A stretch of DNA of 23,626 nucleotides from Apostichopus californicus (Eukaryota; Echinodermata; Holothuroidea; Aspidochirotida; Stichopodidae), in contig JAIPMN010019323.1 in the NCBI GenBank assembly GCA_020650975.1, positions 1 to 23,626 of the forward strand. Reading direction: 5' to 3'. The stretch's first letter is position 1. The number at the start of each line of letters is the position of its first letter. The notes under the pieces are model-generated. The model did not search any database. It was not told where the DNA came from and saw only the letters and a program-made list of their open reading frames with translations. A program made the translations under genes and the position numbers. Shown here one piece after another: positions 10,130 through 19,489 of the stretch.

Positions 10130-10619
10130 TTACTTACTTACTGCCCATTATGCCTCTTGGCACATAGGGCAGCAACAAAAGTCTTCCACTCCTTCCGATC
10201 CTGGGCTAGTTTTTGGATGGTTCCCCATGTGTGGTTCAGGTCTTTAATCTCCCCTTCCACAGTTCTTCGCCAAGTGTTTTTAGGACGTCCCCCCTTTCTT
10301 TTGCCTTCTGGTGTCCAGTGGAGGGCTGTTCGTGTGATGTCATCTATGTTCTTTCTCATTATATGTCCGATCCATCTCCACCTTCTTCTCATGATGATGT
10401 TCTCCATGCTGTCTTGATGGCATTGGGCATGTAGTGCTTCGTTTGAAATAGTGTTTGGCCAGAAAATGCGACAAATTCTTCTTAGACTCTTTGTGTGGAA
10501 GACTGACAGGTTATTGAGGTCGTTTTCCGTCATTCTCCAACATTCAGAGCCGTACAGAAGAGTGGAAAGGACACGGCTCTGGTACAATTTTAGCTTGGTC
10601 TTGGTGCTGTACTGTGCTG
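10130..10619 (-). mobile_element. 5'-truncated non-LTR retrotransposon with 18-bp TSD
   Basis: A perfect 18-bp direct repeat, TAGTGAGGGACATTATAC, flanks the insertion (10112-10129 and 10620-10637). On the minus strand the element carries an intact reverse-transcriptase C-terminus and ends in a short (TAAG)n tail whose first repeat contains the TAA stop. Intact TSDs and an uninterrupted frame point to a young insertion. A microsatellite-like tail with almost no 3' UTR favours an RTE-type element over CR1, but the clade is uncertain. Confidence 0.92.
10138..10619 (-). pseudogene. Reverse transcriptase C-terminal fragment (LINE ORF)
   Basis: About 160 open codons end at the TAA at 10138-10140. 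Visible motifs in order: STKTKLKLYQSRVLS and LLYGSECW (about residues 9-32); SLRRICRIFW (about 49-58); RRRWRWIGHIMR (about 82-93); LHWTPEGKRKGGRPKNTWRR (about 104-123); and DRKEWKTFVAALC near the end. These are typical of the thumb/C-terminal part of LINE reverse transcriptases. The upstream catalytic FxDD region and the endonuclease are absent, so it cannot be active. The apparent ATG at 10632 lies in the target-site duplication and is accidental. Confidence 0.9.
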
Positions 10620-10637
10620 TAGTGAGGGACATTATAC
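10620..10637. repeat. Target-site duplication, right copy
   Basis: Identical 18-mer to 10112-10129. It adjoins the 5'-truncated end of the LINE fragment. Confidence 0.95.
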
Positions 10638-13053
10638 AACTGTTTATTAGTATTTTTTTTCTTTCTATCCTATCCTCTTCATGTTATTCTCTCCACCGTC
10701 ATACTAAATAAAGTACTATTATAGACTTGAGCCATATTAATAGCTTTACAGCAAGACTGAGCCAAAGCAGTTGACCTTTAATGCTGTTCAGGATGTCATT
10801 AATGGTGGAAGATGGCAGAATAATCATATTTTCTAACAACATTTGTTTTATTTTCTCTGCTAGATCCATTCAATAACGTCTAAATGAAAATTGAGGAAAG
10901 GGGCGTGTAATTTAATGGTCTTCGGTCTCTCTGGGCCGATCTCTAAAACAGAGGCATCAGTCCGGATTTTCACATACTGTAAAGTGATAGAAGGATATGT
11001 AGTATGTCTTTGAATCTTTGAAAATGATTTAAAATGTTACAGACTAAAGTGATATTTTAACAGCAACCTGTTCCGGTTAGATTCATCATTCAAATGAGAA
11101 CTGGGTTGTATTGTACATGTTTCAATCACTCGATGACAAACTCTTCCATAAACGCAGACACAGGCCTAGAAATTTCACAATTGAAGCTTCTTGCTCAAAT
11201 ATGCCCAGTGTGTTTACAGTACATCTACTTGTTACGGTATATGTTCCCGCTGAGATTTTCTTTTAATTAATACAAATTAAAGCAACATGAGTCTACATAA
11301 ATAATATAGTGAGAAAAAAGGCCGATGCTTTTTTTTTCTACATACAGCAAAAATTCCAACGGCATTTAGCAGTTACAAGGCCTGAATTTCGAGCCCTGAG
11401 ATTTGCAAACTGGTCGAATGAAATCTCATGGCTGACCATTGCCACTGTGGCTATGGAAGAGACAAGTATTAGTGAACAAACTGTACTGTACATATCTCAA
11501 TTCAAACAGGAAAGGGAAAAAAAAGATGAATATTTCAAAACAAGGCCTAAACTTACAGCATTTACTCATTTCAATTTGATTTTTGATTTTTGATTTTTTT
11601 TTTGAGAATGCAATAGTTTCAACGCTCGCAGCATTCCAAGAGATTCAGCACGACACATTTTGAGTTACCCCCCGAAGGCTATCAGAATCCCTCTCACCCC
11701 CCCCCCCCCGAATAAGCTAGAAAGTCTGATAATGGTCACGTATGCTCAATTTTACTAACACTCTATCAACTCTGAAGAAATCCAAACAGAGAAATTGAAC
11801 CCTCGGACTTGAATTCAATTCTCTTCTTCGTTTGGTAAAAAAAAAAATTAGGATGTTCAAAAACCATCAGGAAATAAGGTCAAAATCTGGGGTTAATTAA
11901 CATTACTATTTGACTTTAAATAGAGTGAGGCCAGTCAAGGGTGGGGCATGGGTCAGGAGATGGTAACCACTTGGACCAGTGTGTCCTTTTACCGATGTGA
12001 GAAAGTCAAAGAAACATGTTACGAAAGTATGTTTGTGTTTTATATTCTTCGTCTGCCTTTTAATCCCAGTTTGCTTGTTTCATCTGTTGCAGTAACTTTT
12101 TATGTTGTCCCATTTTCCTTCTGTCATCTTCTGACCCCCCCCCCTCTCCCTTCTCTTTCCCATATCACCCTTTCCCTCTGTTACACTTTTTACCTTGTAT
12201 CTTGCTCCTATTCTATTCCTCTTTAGTCATCTATTCCTTCCCCCCATCCCAACCCCCACCCCACCCTCCTAAATCAAAGGCAGGATTTAGTCTTTCATCG
12301 TATAGAGGCTACACACCTTCAGTACCGATAAATCAGAGTTTTTCCACTTAACAATTCTCTGGGGACCATAAAATTTGCAAACCATTCTACCTTATCCTCA
12401 TCACCGTCCATGCGGCTAGGTTAACCTGACGATGATAAACTAACATGTTTTATTCGAACGAGCTCTTTCCATTTTTCCTCTCACGGCCTTTATTCTCTTT
12501 TCCTCCCTCACAGTGGTGGTTTATCCAACAGGAACTTTGTATGTTCCCTTCCACCAAGGGAGGCACGTTACAGGGCTACCGTAAAGTTACCTGCGCTACC
12601 CACAGGATCAACACAAGGATATCACCCTAATGATTCCATGTTAGTGAGCACATTTAGTCAGTTTTGCATCTTTACATATAATATATGATAAAAACTAACC
12701 ACAACAAAAATCTTCACTTTTCTTAAAAAAAAAAAAATCTTTCCTTTTTCTTTTGAGAGGTGGTGCTGTACCAGTCACAATGTTTCTTCTGTAATTGTTA
12801 TCACATAATACCAGGATTTGTTCGAAGTGGGTTTTTTTTTTTCACCGGAGACTGTTCATGGGTCTCAAGAAATATTACAGGAATGTTCATGCAACGTCGC
12901 TCATGAATGGGTTTTTAGACGATGATGTACAAGCAGCCGCATGGTAAAGTAGGGTGCGACGTAACAATTCCAACATGCGAAACCAGTTGAGCATGCTGTT
13001 TAACAGCTCAGCATGGTATTTACAAAATCCTCACATCGAATGGTTCGAATATT

Positions 13054-13077
13054 ACCATGGTTTTATGAAACCATGGT
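13054..13077. repeat. 10-bp perfect hairpin
   Basis: ACCATGGTTT and AAACCATGGT surround TATG. It lies about 170 bp before the 36-bp minisatellite. Confidence 0.75.
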
Positions 13078-13221
13078 TTGATTCATCATTCCTGGTCACA
13101 CAGTTTGCAAGGTACAGTACTCTGACTTAAAATGGGAGCAAATTGTATACTGAGATTCCCAGTAAGTATGGCTGTTTTAGGAGAATTCTTCCCTGTAATA
13201 AGCAAGCATGCCTGTATTAGG

Positions 13222-13391
13222 GTAATACTTCCATGCACTAAGCATTTAAGTATCAGGGTAATACTTACATGCACCAAGCATGTAAGTATTAGGGTAATAC
13301 TTCCATGCACCAAGCTATTAAGTAGTAGGGTAATACTTACATGCTTGGTGCATGTAAGTATTGGGGTAATACTTACATGCACCAAGGTTGG
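13222..13391. repeat. 36-bp minisatellite with self-complementary units
   Basis: Units begin GTAATACTT at 13222, 13258, 13294, 13330 and 13366, a period of exactly 36. Decayed earlier units are suggested from about 13145. In the second unit TAATACTTACATGC (13259-13272) is perfectly complementary to GCATGTAAGTATTA (13278-13291). In the fourth unit the centre is inverted (CTTGGTG instead of CACCAAG). Because 36 is a multiple of 3, open frames on both strands are artefacts of the repeat. Confidence 0.9.
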
Positions 13392-13572
13392 ATAGCTCAG
13401 CAATCATAAAGTCAGTTGTGTGAATAAACTTGATGTAGTTTGCAGTACTACAAACTTAATATGACCAGAATGGAAATAATCCACCGACACAAAACCAGGT
13501 GCCGCAACAAAGGTACATACAAAAGATACATATTTTGTGTAATTAAATGTGTTTGAAAACTTCAGATGTGAC

Positions 13573-13607
13573 NNNNNNNNNNNNNNNNNNCCCCCCCCCC
13601 CCCCCCC
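13573..13607. other. Assembly gap (18 N) next to a C-17 run
   Basis: N bases at 13573-13590 are followed by 17 C. The true length and content are unknown. The C-run probably caused the sequencing break. Confidence 0.98.
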
Positions 13608-13930
13608 GACAAGATGACTGGTGCTGATTTGATCATTGGTCCTCTTTATACCAGATGTCTGGTGGTTTAAATATCATTTGCATGGTACCATACACCTACG
13701 TCACCTCTTACAGTTCTGAAAATGTTTATCTTATATGACAGGTCCACATCAGGTGCATAGTGTAACAAAGTTTTAGTAACATTTAATAGATATCCTCCCC
13801 ATCTTCATTTTATCTTTTTCTCATCAGTTCAGTTCCAAACATACTTCAGGACACAGATTATAACTCCTTTTAGAGAGAAGAGTACTAATTAATGACTTTG
13901 TTTTCTGATTTCAGACGACATCTTTAATTC

Positions 13931-13970
13931 CATCATTTTCCCATCATGTTCCCATCATTTTCCCATCATA
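13931..13970 (+). repeat. 11-bp tandem repeat
   Basis: CATCATTTTCC and CATCATGTTCC alternate for about 3.5 units. Confidence 0.8.
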
Positions 13971-14241
13971 CAATATTTACAAATTAATTACTACTTTTTT
14001 TCCATGACAGATTTTAGATCTTCCAAAATTCTCTCAATTCATAATTCATTCTACATTTCAGATCCATCTTGAATTTCTTTCTTTCTTTATCTTGACAGAT
14101 TTAAAGGTCTGAAGTTTTAATTGTCTCTATTCATTATAATTCATTCTACATCTACATTAAAATATGATTTTAAATTTTCAGAAATGATAATGTGGCACTG
14201 CTCAATATAAATACATGACAAAACTAGAATTTTCAACAGAA

Positions 14242-14436
14242 TCTACATCCTATTGCTTGATTTTGTTCCTTGTGTTGTTGAATTTAATGTTTAGAGAAGT
14301 TTATGTTTGATTCTAGAGTAGATGAAACTAAATCTACAAGCTTTTGCTTGATACTGTTCTAATTTTTTGTTGAATTTTATGTTAAGAGAAGTATATGTTA
14401 TTTATAAATGTATTGATTCCAAAGTAGATGAAACTA
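14242..14436 (+). repeat. Diverged tandem duplication of about 90-100 bp
   Basis: Both copies (from 14242 and 14333) read TCTACA, TTGCTTGAT, TGTTGAATTT, AGAGAAGT, TATGTT and then GTAGATGAAACTA. The second copy has small insertions. Confidence 0.65.
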
Positions 14437-14548
14437 ACTACCATAGTCCAGGGCGGAAATTTTCTTTTTGACACGGTAGAAAAGATATGTACGCACTCAA
14501 TGTAACTACCCTCTGTGTCTCGAGGATTTAAAGAAGAATTTGGGTGGC

Positions 14549-14630
14549 CACCCCCCCTCTTTCTCACCTCTTCCCACCCTCTTCCCCATCTTCCTTCCCA
14601 CCCCCCCCTCACCCTCCCCACAAAAAAAAA
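14549..14630. repeat. Pyrimidine-rich tract ending in an A-run
   Basis: Nearly pure C/T on the + strand, with C-runs up to 7, followed by nine A. Overlapping ORFs rich in Pro/Ser (+) or Gly/Arg (-) are compositional artefacts. Confidence 0.7.
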
Positions 14631-15286
14631 ACAATTCAAACTAACACACTTTCTTTGAGAAGTTGTTTTCAGTTATTTTCAAGTATAACCTCTATCCACA
14701 TAACAAATAACCGCCTTCTACCTCGCCCCGTTTACATTAGTTCATTCCCTACAGTATCCTCTCTGTGAGTAAACAGCACAATGTAAATCTGATATACGCA
14801 GGATATGAAAGCACTCAAACAGTCGGCTGTACGGAATGAAACTAACATTTCATCAGGAAATGGAGCTTGGTCGCATTTAATGTGCGTGATGGACATCACA
14901 TTGCTTGCAATGCTGTGAATGTGGTGTACTAACTGATCATGTGGTTGTGAAAGCAGTAATGCTGTAGAACATACGACCCAAGTAGTTGCTTTGGAAACCA
15001 CAGAGAATAATACAGACAAGGTTGTCTATGATTAACCTGTCTAGCCTGTTGATTCTTATCGTTTACTAACAATAAAACCCATACTTTCAAGCAGTTGGTT
15101 TGTATTAACGCTATGCAATGCGAAATCTTGTGTCACACAATTTTGTGGTCAAAGGTATTTTGAAACTCGAGAAAAGTGTCTTACTTTGCAACACATCACT
15201 ACTGTACCTAAACATACAGCATAGGCATACAGTACAACACTGTCCGTCATACCCATACACATATGTACCTAGGCTGCTTGGATGGT

Positions 15287-15397
15287 GAATGCATGAATGA
15301 ATGAATGAATGAATGAATGAATGAATGAATGAATGAATGAATGCATGAATGAATGAATGGATGAATGAATGAATGAATGAATGAATAAATGAATGAA
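15287..15397 (+). repeat. (GAAT)n microsatellite
   Basis: About 27 tandem GAAT units with a few GCAT, GGAT and AAAT interruptions. The minus-strand reading is a repetitive Phe-Ile-His-Ser peptide and not a protein gene. Confidence 0.97.
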
Positions 15398-15499
15398 GGG
15401 TTTATGCACAACCACTCACTACTGTATCTTGCGGACAAATGCAAGATGTGCACGGCTGTGCTGAAATCCAAAATAAAAGTAAAAATAGAAGTAAAGTTA

Positions 15500-15672
15500 C
15501 CTTAATTGATGTCTAAGTTAAAGAAGTATTCATCGTAATTATTAAAGAGAAATTGTTTCAGACTTCACTTAAAGGAACCATTCGTAGGAATTACACAGAG
15601 TTCTAGCCGGAGTTTGGGCGTTACATAATTTAGGGCCACCTTCGACAAAGGAACGATCGACGAACGAATTAT
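15500..15672 (-). mobile_element. Decayed LINE 3' end, minus strand
   Basis: The minus-strand translation gives SFVDRSFVEGGPKLCNAQTP near 15672-15612. After a stop or frameshift it gives LKQFLFNNYDEYFFN nearer 15500. This resembles the DRSFxVGGPKLWNxLP ... FKxxLKTxLF pattern at the end of CR1/Jockey-type reverse transcriptases. The frame is broken, so it is an old copy and its limits are approximate. Confidence 0.5.
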
Positions 15673-15874
15673 AAGTTTTTAGTTCGAGAACAAAGGCTGT
15701 GGATATGAGTAGAGTTAACGATTTAATCGCTTACAGTAAATAAATTTGCACTGAGCCATGTATACATTTATAGACGATGGGGGGTTGATTTTAAACAAAA
15801 TTCTCTCACACACACGTAACCAGTGCAATTCAAGAAAGAAAAAATAGGTGTGAAACATGATATCTTTACTTTAA

Positions 15875-16225
15875 AGGCTGTGAAGACTCGCCCCAAACCG
15901 CTTGCGGCCATCTGAAAAAGTTAAACTTTCTGTTGCTATTCAAGTGACGATTTGTTCGTGTCGCTACAGACGTGATACCTTGTTATCTTAAGCTGGACCT
16001 GAGATGTCCATCCCTGTATCGTTTGTATACTGTGCTGTGGGTATTGACCGCAGCTGTATGTACTGACTGTACACTAGTGTCGGTACCGACGGTACCGACG
16101 GTAGCAAGCTGTGTGTGTATTTTCTGGGATCGATGGTGGTGTTTAACACTTCTGTTACACCTCATTCGAAACTAGGTCAAATTACTGGCATTAGACGTTT
16201 CTGTTTGCGCGAGTCTTCACACCCT
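15875..16225. mobile_element. TTAA-flanked miniature element, copy 2
   Basis: The left end AGGCTGTGAAGACTCGC and the right end GCGAGTCTTCACACCCT are complementary over 17 bp with one mismatch. TTAA lies at 15871-15874 and 16226-16229. The 351-bp body aligns with copy 1 (8938-9309) in the same orientation, including GCTGGACCTGAGATGTCCAT and the CACACTAGTGTC region. It carries a short GGTACCGAC duplication absent from copy 1. ORFs here are not genes. Confidence 0.87.
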
Positions 16226-16750
16226 TTAAACGAAATAGGGCACAGTTTTGAACCAACTGAAGCTTCTTAAGTTCTAAGGTTAGATTGGACACCATAATAC
16301 AAACAATTACAGTGATCCAGTGTTAGATAAGACCAAGGCAGTCAATATTAGACTTCAGTTGATCGACAGATAAGTTAAGGTCTTAACCTTGCAACCTTAA
16401 CGAAATGTGTGTGAGATTGGAGTTTGTTTTTGACATCAGGTGGTACGGTGGCGAGAAGTAAACAAGCTAAATGCTTCAATTTGTAAGGGAAGAAACATTT
16501 ACTGACATTTGTATCGAAGAAAATTGAGCTCCTCTATTAACGCACTATGCCAAATGGATTTTGTGCCTTACTACAAATTTTATGCAAATTTCAAAAATAG
16601 AAAAAAAACTGTACAATTTTCTCTTGAGACAGAAATTGTAGTTTAATTATGATGTTCTGCCTCTCTTTGGTTTAGCTAAATTGCAAAGTTTCTCCTCTTC
16701 CCTCTGTCTTCATCAAGAAGGATTCAGCCGAATCATTCTTGATAATGTTT

Positions 16751-16811
16751 GATAATATTGTCAATATTTTGGATAATATTGTCAATATTTTGGATAATAT
16801 TGTCCATCTCT
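16751..16811 (+). repeat. 21-bp tandem repeat before exon 2
   Basis: GATAATATTGTCAATATTTTG is repeated at 16751 and 16772, with a partial third copy at 16793. AATATTGTCAATATT is itself near-palindromic. It ends about 110 bp before the exon 2 acceptor. Confidence 0.85.
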
Positions 16812-16922
16812 GATACTGCTTGCCTGTATACTGTAGATTCAACTAACAAAATATGAGATGATTTTCATGGATTAAATTTTCTCCTTTTTGCCCCTTGTTT
16901 TCTTCTTTCTCTCTCTACACAG

Positions 16923-17145
16923 TGCCGGATTAACAAACTATATCTACGAATGTTCCTTACCAGAGAACGTAACCCACATGTCTTCCGAACCGAGGAATGT
17001 ACTTCTGAGGGTGTATGGAGAAATATTTGTAGAGGGCGACACGCCATTACTCGACACGGTCATTTTCACGTTGCTCTCCGAGAGGAACCATTCCCCTCAT
17101 CTCTTCGGAGTATTTCCCGAGGGGAGGATCGAAGAGTTTATTCCG
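16923..17145 (+). CDS. CHKA/B: Choline kinase exon 2 (nucleotide-binding N-lobe)
   Basis: The acceptor is a pyrimidine-rich tract ending CACAG at 16922, and the donor is CCG|GTAAGA at 17146. The first base completes codon 39 (CAT, His). The exon encodes residues 39-113: AGLTNYIYECSLP corresponds to the GGLSN phosphate loop and second strand of choline kinases. VLLRVYG carries the strand with the ATP-contacting Arg region. TLLSERN and GVFPEGRIEEFIP form the helix and hinge leading to the C-lobe. There is no stop and the reading frame runs cleanly. The insertion that human CHKA has after LLRLYG is reduced to a few residues here. Confidence 0.96.
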
Positions 17146-17206
17146 GTAAGATTACCCCAGTAAACGTTTCCAGGGCATGATGAAAATTAAAACAGAAAAA
17201 TAGAGT

Positions 17207-17254
17207 GGGGTGTGGGGGGGCAGGGGGAGGTGGGTGGGAGATACGGGGGAGGAG
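17207..17254 (+). repeat. Intronic G-rich tract 62 nt past exon 2 donor
   Basis: At least seven runs of three or more G occur within 48 nt on the sense strand, a quadruplex-capable pattern. Confidence 0.65.
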
Positions 17255-17483
17255 GTACTGTAGGCATGTATAGAAGTGAAGTTACAGGACACAATGTCAC
17301 AGCTTCCTGGTGAATTTTGTTTCCCCAAAATAGTGAAGAAAATATCAATTTAAAAGTCTAGAATTAAAATTGATTCTTGTATTGCTTGCATTGACTAAAT
17401 CTTTGTTTGCCCACTGTTCATCTTATAAGAGGTTGCTCTCTGGATATATCTTACAAAGGTACTTGCCTTCCTTGTCACTCATA

Positions 17484-17803
17484 GAGCGTGGTGGCCAATT
17501 GGCTAAGGCGTCCGGACTCGTGAACCAAGGATTGCTAGTTCGAATCCTGCCTAGTTCATTACGTTGTATCCTTGGGCAAGATGCTTTATCTCACTTGCCT
17601 CTCTCCACCCAGGGGTTAAATGGGTACCTGTGAGGTAACTTGTCACTGGGCGCAGTATATAACTGCTGCCGACTGGAGGGATTGTCTCTGGGACAGGTTA
17701 TCATTGACCAGGGGTAGTATAACGTCTGTAAAGCGCTTTGAGAACTATCGCTGGTATAAAGCGCTATATAAAAAGCAAATATTATATTATTATTATATTA
17801 TGA
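17484..17803 (+). mobile_element. tRNA-derived SINE with L2/CR1-like tail
   Basis: A tRNA-like head starts GAGCGTGGTGGCC. It has box A-like TGGCCAATTGG (17492-17502) and box B-like AGTTCGAATCC (17537-17547). A central part with GTATCCTTGGGCAAGATGCT, then CACTTGCCTC, resembles conserved SINE cores shared across animals. The 3' end carries TAAAGCGCTTTGAGAAC, GCGCTATATAAAAA and an ATT-rich tail, the L2/CR1 pattern used for retrotransposition in trans. It lies in intron 2, sense to the kinase. Confidence 0.88.
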
Positions 17804-17852
17804 ATTCTCTGATCACGGTTTATCTTCATCTTTGTTCCCTCTGTTCTTCTAG

Positions 17853-17986
17853 TCTCGAGCCCTCAGGACAGATGAAGTCTCGGAACCGCAGATGTCCGTC
17901 GCCATCGCCAGGAAACTTGCCGTCTTTCACCAGTTAAAGCTCCCTCTGTGTAAAGTCCCGAGGTGGATCGATGACATCCTTGGCAG
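17853..17986 (+). CDS. CHKA/B: Choline kinase exon 3
   Basis: The acceptor is TTCTTCTAG at 17852, entered in phase 0, and the donor is GGCAG|GTAGCG at 17987 (phase 2). The donor is weaker than the other four because it lacks the usual GTAAG/GTGAG. The exon encodes residues 114-157, starting SRALRTDEVSEPQMS and containing IARKLAVFHQLKLPL and a PRWIDD segment. In the family this corresponds to the stretch that begins with SRxLxTxEL and contains MAxFHxMxMP. A quadruplex-capable G-rich repeat lies 38 nt past the donor. Confidence 0.93.
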
Positions 17987-18023
17987 GTAGCGCCCTCAAC
18001 TTCTAGCCAAAACTCATTCCCAT

Positions 18024-18150
18024 GGGGTGGGTGGGTTTGGGGAGGAAGGGGTGGGTGGGTTTGGAGAAGAAGGGTGGGTGGGTTTGGGGAGGTAGGGGTG
18101 GTTGGGTTTGCGGAGGTATGGTGGGTGGGTTTGGGGAGGTGGGTGTGGGG
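18024..18150 (+). repeat. 24-bp G-rich minisatellite, quadruplex-capable
   Basis: Units such as GGGGTGGGTGGGTTTGGGG plus AGGAA repeat at 18024, 18048 and 18072, with at least two further diverged copies. Each unit alone meets the four-run G-quadruplex pattern. It starts 38 nt after the exon 3 donor, on the sense strand. Confidence 0.88.
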
Positions 18151-18283
18151 TGTTTGAGTGTAGGGAGGTTGGCCAGGGAGGATGGGGGTGTTGTACGGGG
18201 ATCTCAACAGAACTTTATCATTGCACGTAACAAGGCTTCATTGAAAATGAAAGATTACGTTACAGTCTGTTCAGACAAAATGT

Positions 18284-18465
18284 CTTGGTGGGTTTTGAGT
18301 AAATCACAACTTGCATTGATGATTTTGGACCCTATTGGGAAATACATGAAATGGCAAAATAAAATATTCTTCACAAGGCAAGCTTGGTGGTATTTTAAGT
18401 AAATTAAAACTGCCATTGATTATTTTTTTATCCTATTTGAAAGTACATGAAATGGCAAACTAAAA
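18284..18465 (+). repeat. Diverged tandem duplication (about 99 bp)
   Basis: Both copies contain CTTGGTGG, TTTTGAGTAAAT or TTTTAAGTAAAT, CATTGAT, ATTTT, CCTATT and TACATGAAATGGCAAA. They start at 18284 and 18383. Confidence 0.7.
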
Positions 18466-19235
18466 AGGACTGGAAATTATGGATATGTGCTTGCAGTACT
18501 TAGCCTAAATACAACAAGTTAGCCTATAGCACAAAAGAAAGGTGTTTTGAAGGATAGCTCAGAAGAAAATTCACCTTTTGGCTGATAAAGTGGAACATAC
18601 TCTCAGCATCTTGGTGAAATTTGTATTCAATTCCTGTATTGTATTTCCAAGATATAAACAACATATGAAGTTGACATATTTTGCACCCAAAAGTTGATCT
18701 AGAAGCAAACAGGTGTGTTGATATAGATGCACTCGGACAGAATGTCACATGCAATTTTTCTCTTCAAAATTGGGATACATTAACATATTAATAAACTGCA
18801 ATCATATTGGAGTTAATAATGACTTCACATCATCCACTCAAGCAAAGTTGGAACCCTCAAAACAATAAAGTGAAAAAAATAATGTACAGTAAATAATATT
18901 TTTTTTAAACATTCTCTGTAAGTGTGCAAACTATGACATCACACCTGTTTGCTTTAACTCACTTATGGTACAAACTCTGACCATTTCAGTTACCGATATC
19001 TCGAAAACGCAATCCAAAAGGAAATGCTTGCAAATCATTTACCGGGATGCTTAGCGTATATATGTTCTTCGTTCATTTAATATGCAAAAATCAAACATTT
19101 CCTCTGGAATTATAGATCCTTTGAAAAGTTTTAGCAAGAAGTAACCATGGAAACGGAGAGACAGGTTCCATCCTTTTGGTAGTGGTGCCTTGGAAGTTAA
19201 TATATACACCGCATAGAACTGCATGGCCGCTTTAA

Positions 19236-19423
19236 CCTTTGACTTGCGACATCAAGATAAAGTTACGCTGTGAGGACATCCCTCGGGACTACTGTAGGGT
19301 TATGTCATGGTTTGACCTTTAACCTTTGACTTGCGACATCATCCTTTGACTTGCGACATCAAGATAAAGTTACGCTGTGAGGACGTCCCTCGGGACTACT
19401 GTATGGTTATGTCATGGTTTGAC
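19236..19423 (+). repeat. Recent tandem duplication, 107-bp period
   Basis: An 81-bp segment at 19236-19316 recurs at 19343-19423 with two mismatches. An extra partial copy of its first 18 bases lies between them (19323-19340). The junction contains TGACCT-T-TAACCT, a DR1-like half-site pair in reverse. It ends 66 bp before the exon 4 acceptor. Confidence 0.9.
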
Positions 19424-19489
19424 ATGCCTATGCAGTCAGTGGCTGGCTCTGTTTTATTTTTTTTATTTTTTATTTTTTTCTCTCTGAAG

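Larger units (their letters stand above)
863..16922 (+). other. Choline kinase intron 1 (about 16 kb, phase 2)
   Basis: GTGAGTAT donor and CTCTCTACACAG acceptor. The intron is AT-rich with many mobile-element insertions, listed separately. Stretches where I see neither a gene nor a clear element: 863-2543, 2913-3543, 4165-6035 (apart from the 56-bp duplication), 7385-8140, 9403-10111, 10638-13053 and 13608-15286 apart from the small repeats listed. ORFs there are short and resemble no family I recognise. Confidence 0.85.
17146..17852 (+). other. Choline kinase intron 2 (707 bp, phase 0)
   Basis: GTAAGA donor, TTCTTCTAG acceptor. It contains a G-rich tract (17207-17254) and a SINE (17484-17803). 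The rest shows no feature. Confidence 0.9.
17987..19489 (+). other. Choline kinase intron 3 (1503 bp, phase 2)
   Basis: Weak GTAGCG donor; strong T-rich acceptor. It carries a G-rich minisatellite, an old duplication of about 99-bp period and a recent 107-bp-period duplication. About 18470-19230 shows no feature. Confidence 0.88.

Noticed and set aside
13145..13391. CRISPR-like regularly spaced repeat
   Set aside because: Units are contiguous with no unique spacers, and the window is animal nuclear DNA.
13086..13403. Overlapping 105-aa (-) and 87-aa (+) ORFs
   Set aside because: Both are translations of the 36-bp minisatellite, which stays open because 36 is a multiple of 3.
15247..15471. 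74-aa Phe-Ile-His-Ser-rich protein
   Set aside because: It is the translation of the (GAAT)n microsatellite.
17484..17560. Functional tRNA gene
   Set aside because: Box A and B are present, but the rest is a SINE with core and L2-type tail; no complete cloverleaf was found.
18022..18402. 126-aa Gly/Trp-rich ORF (+) and Pro/Thr-rich ORF (-)
   Set aside because: Both come from the G-rich minisatellite in intron 3; the minus ORF also overlaps exon 3 antisense.
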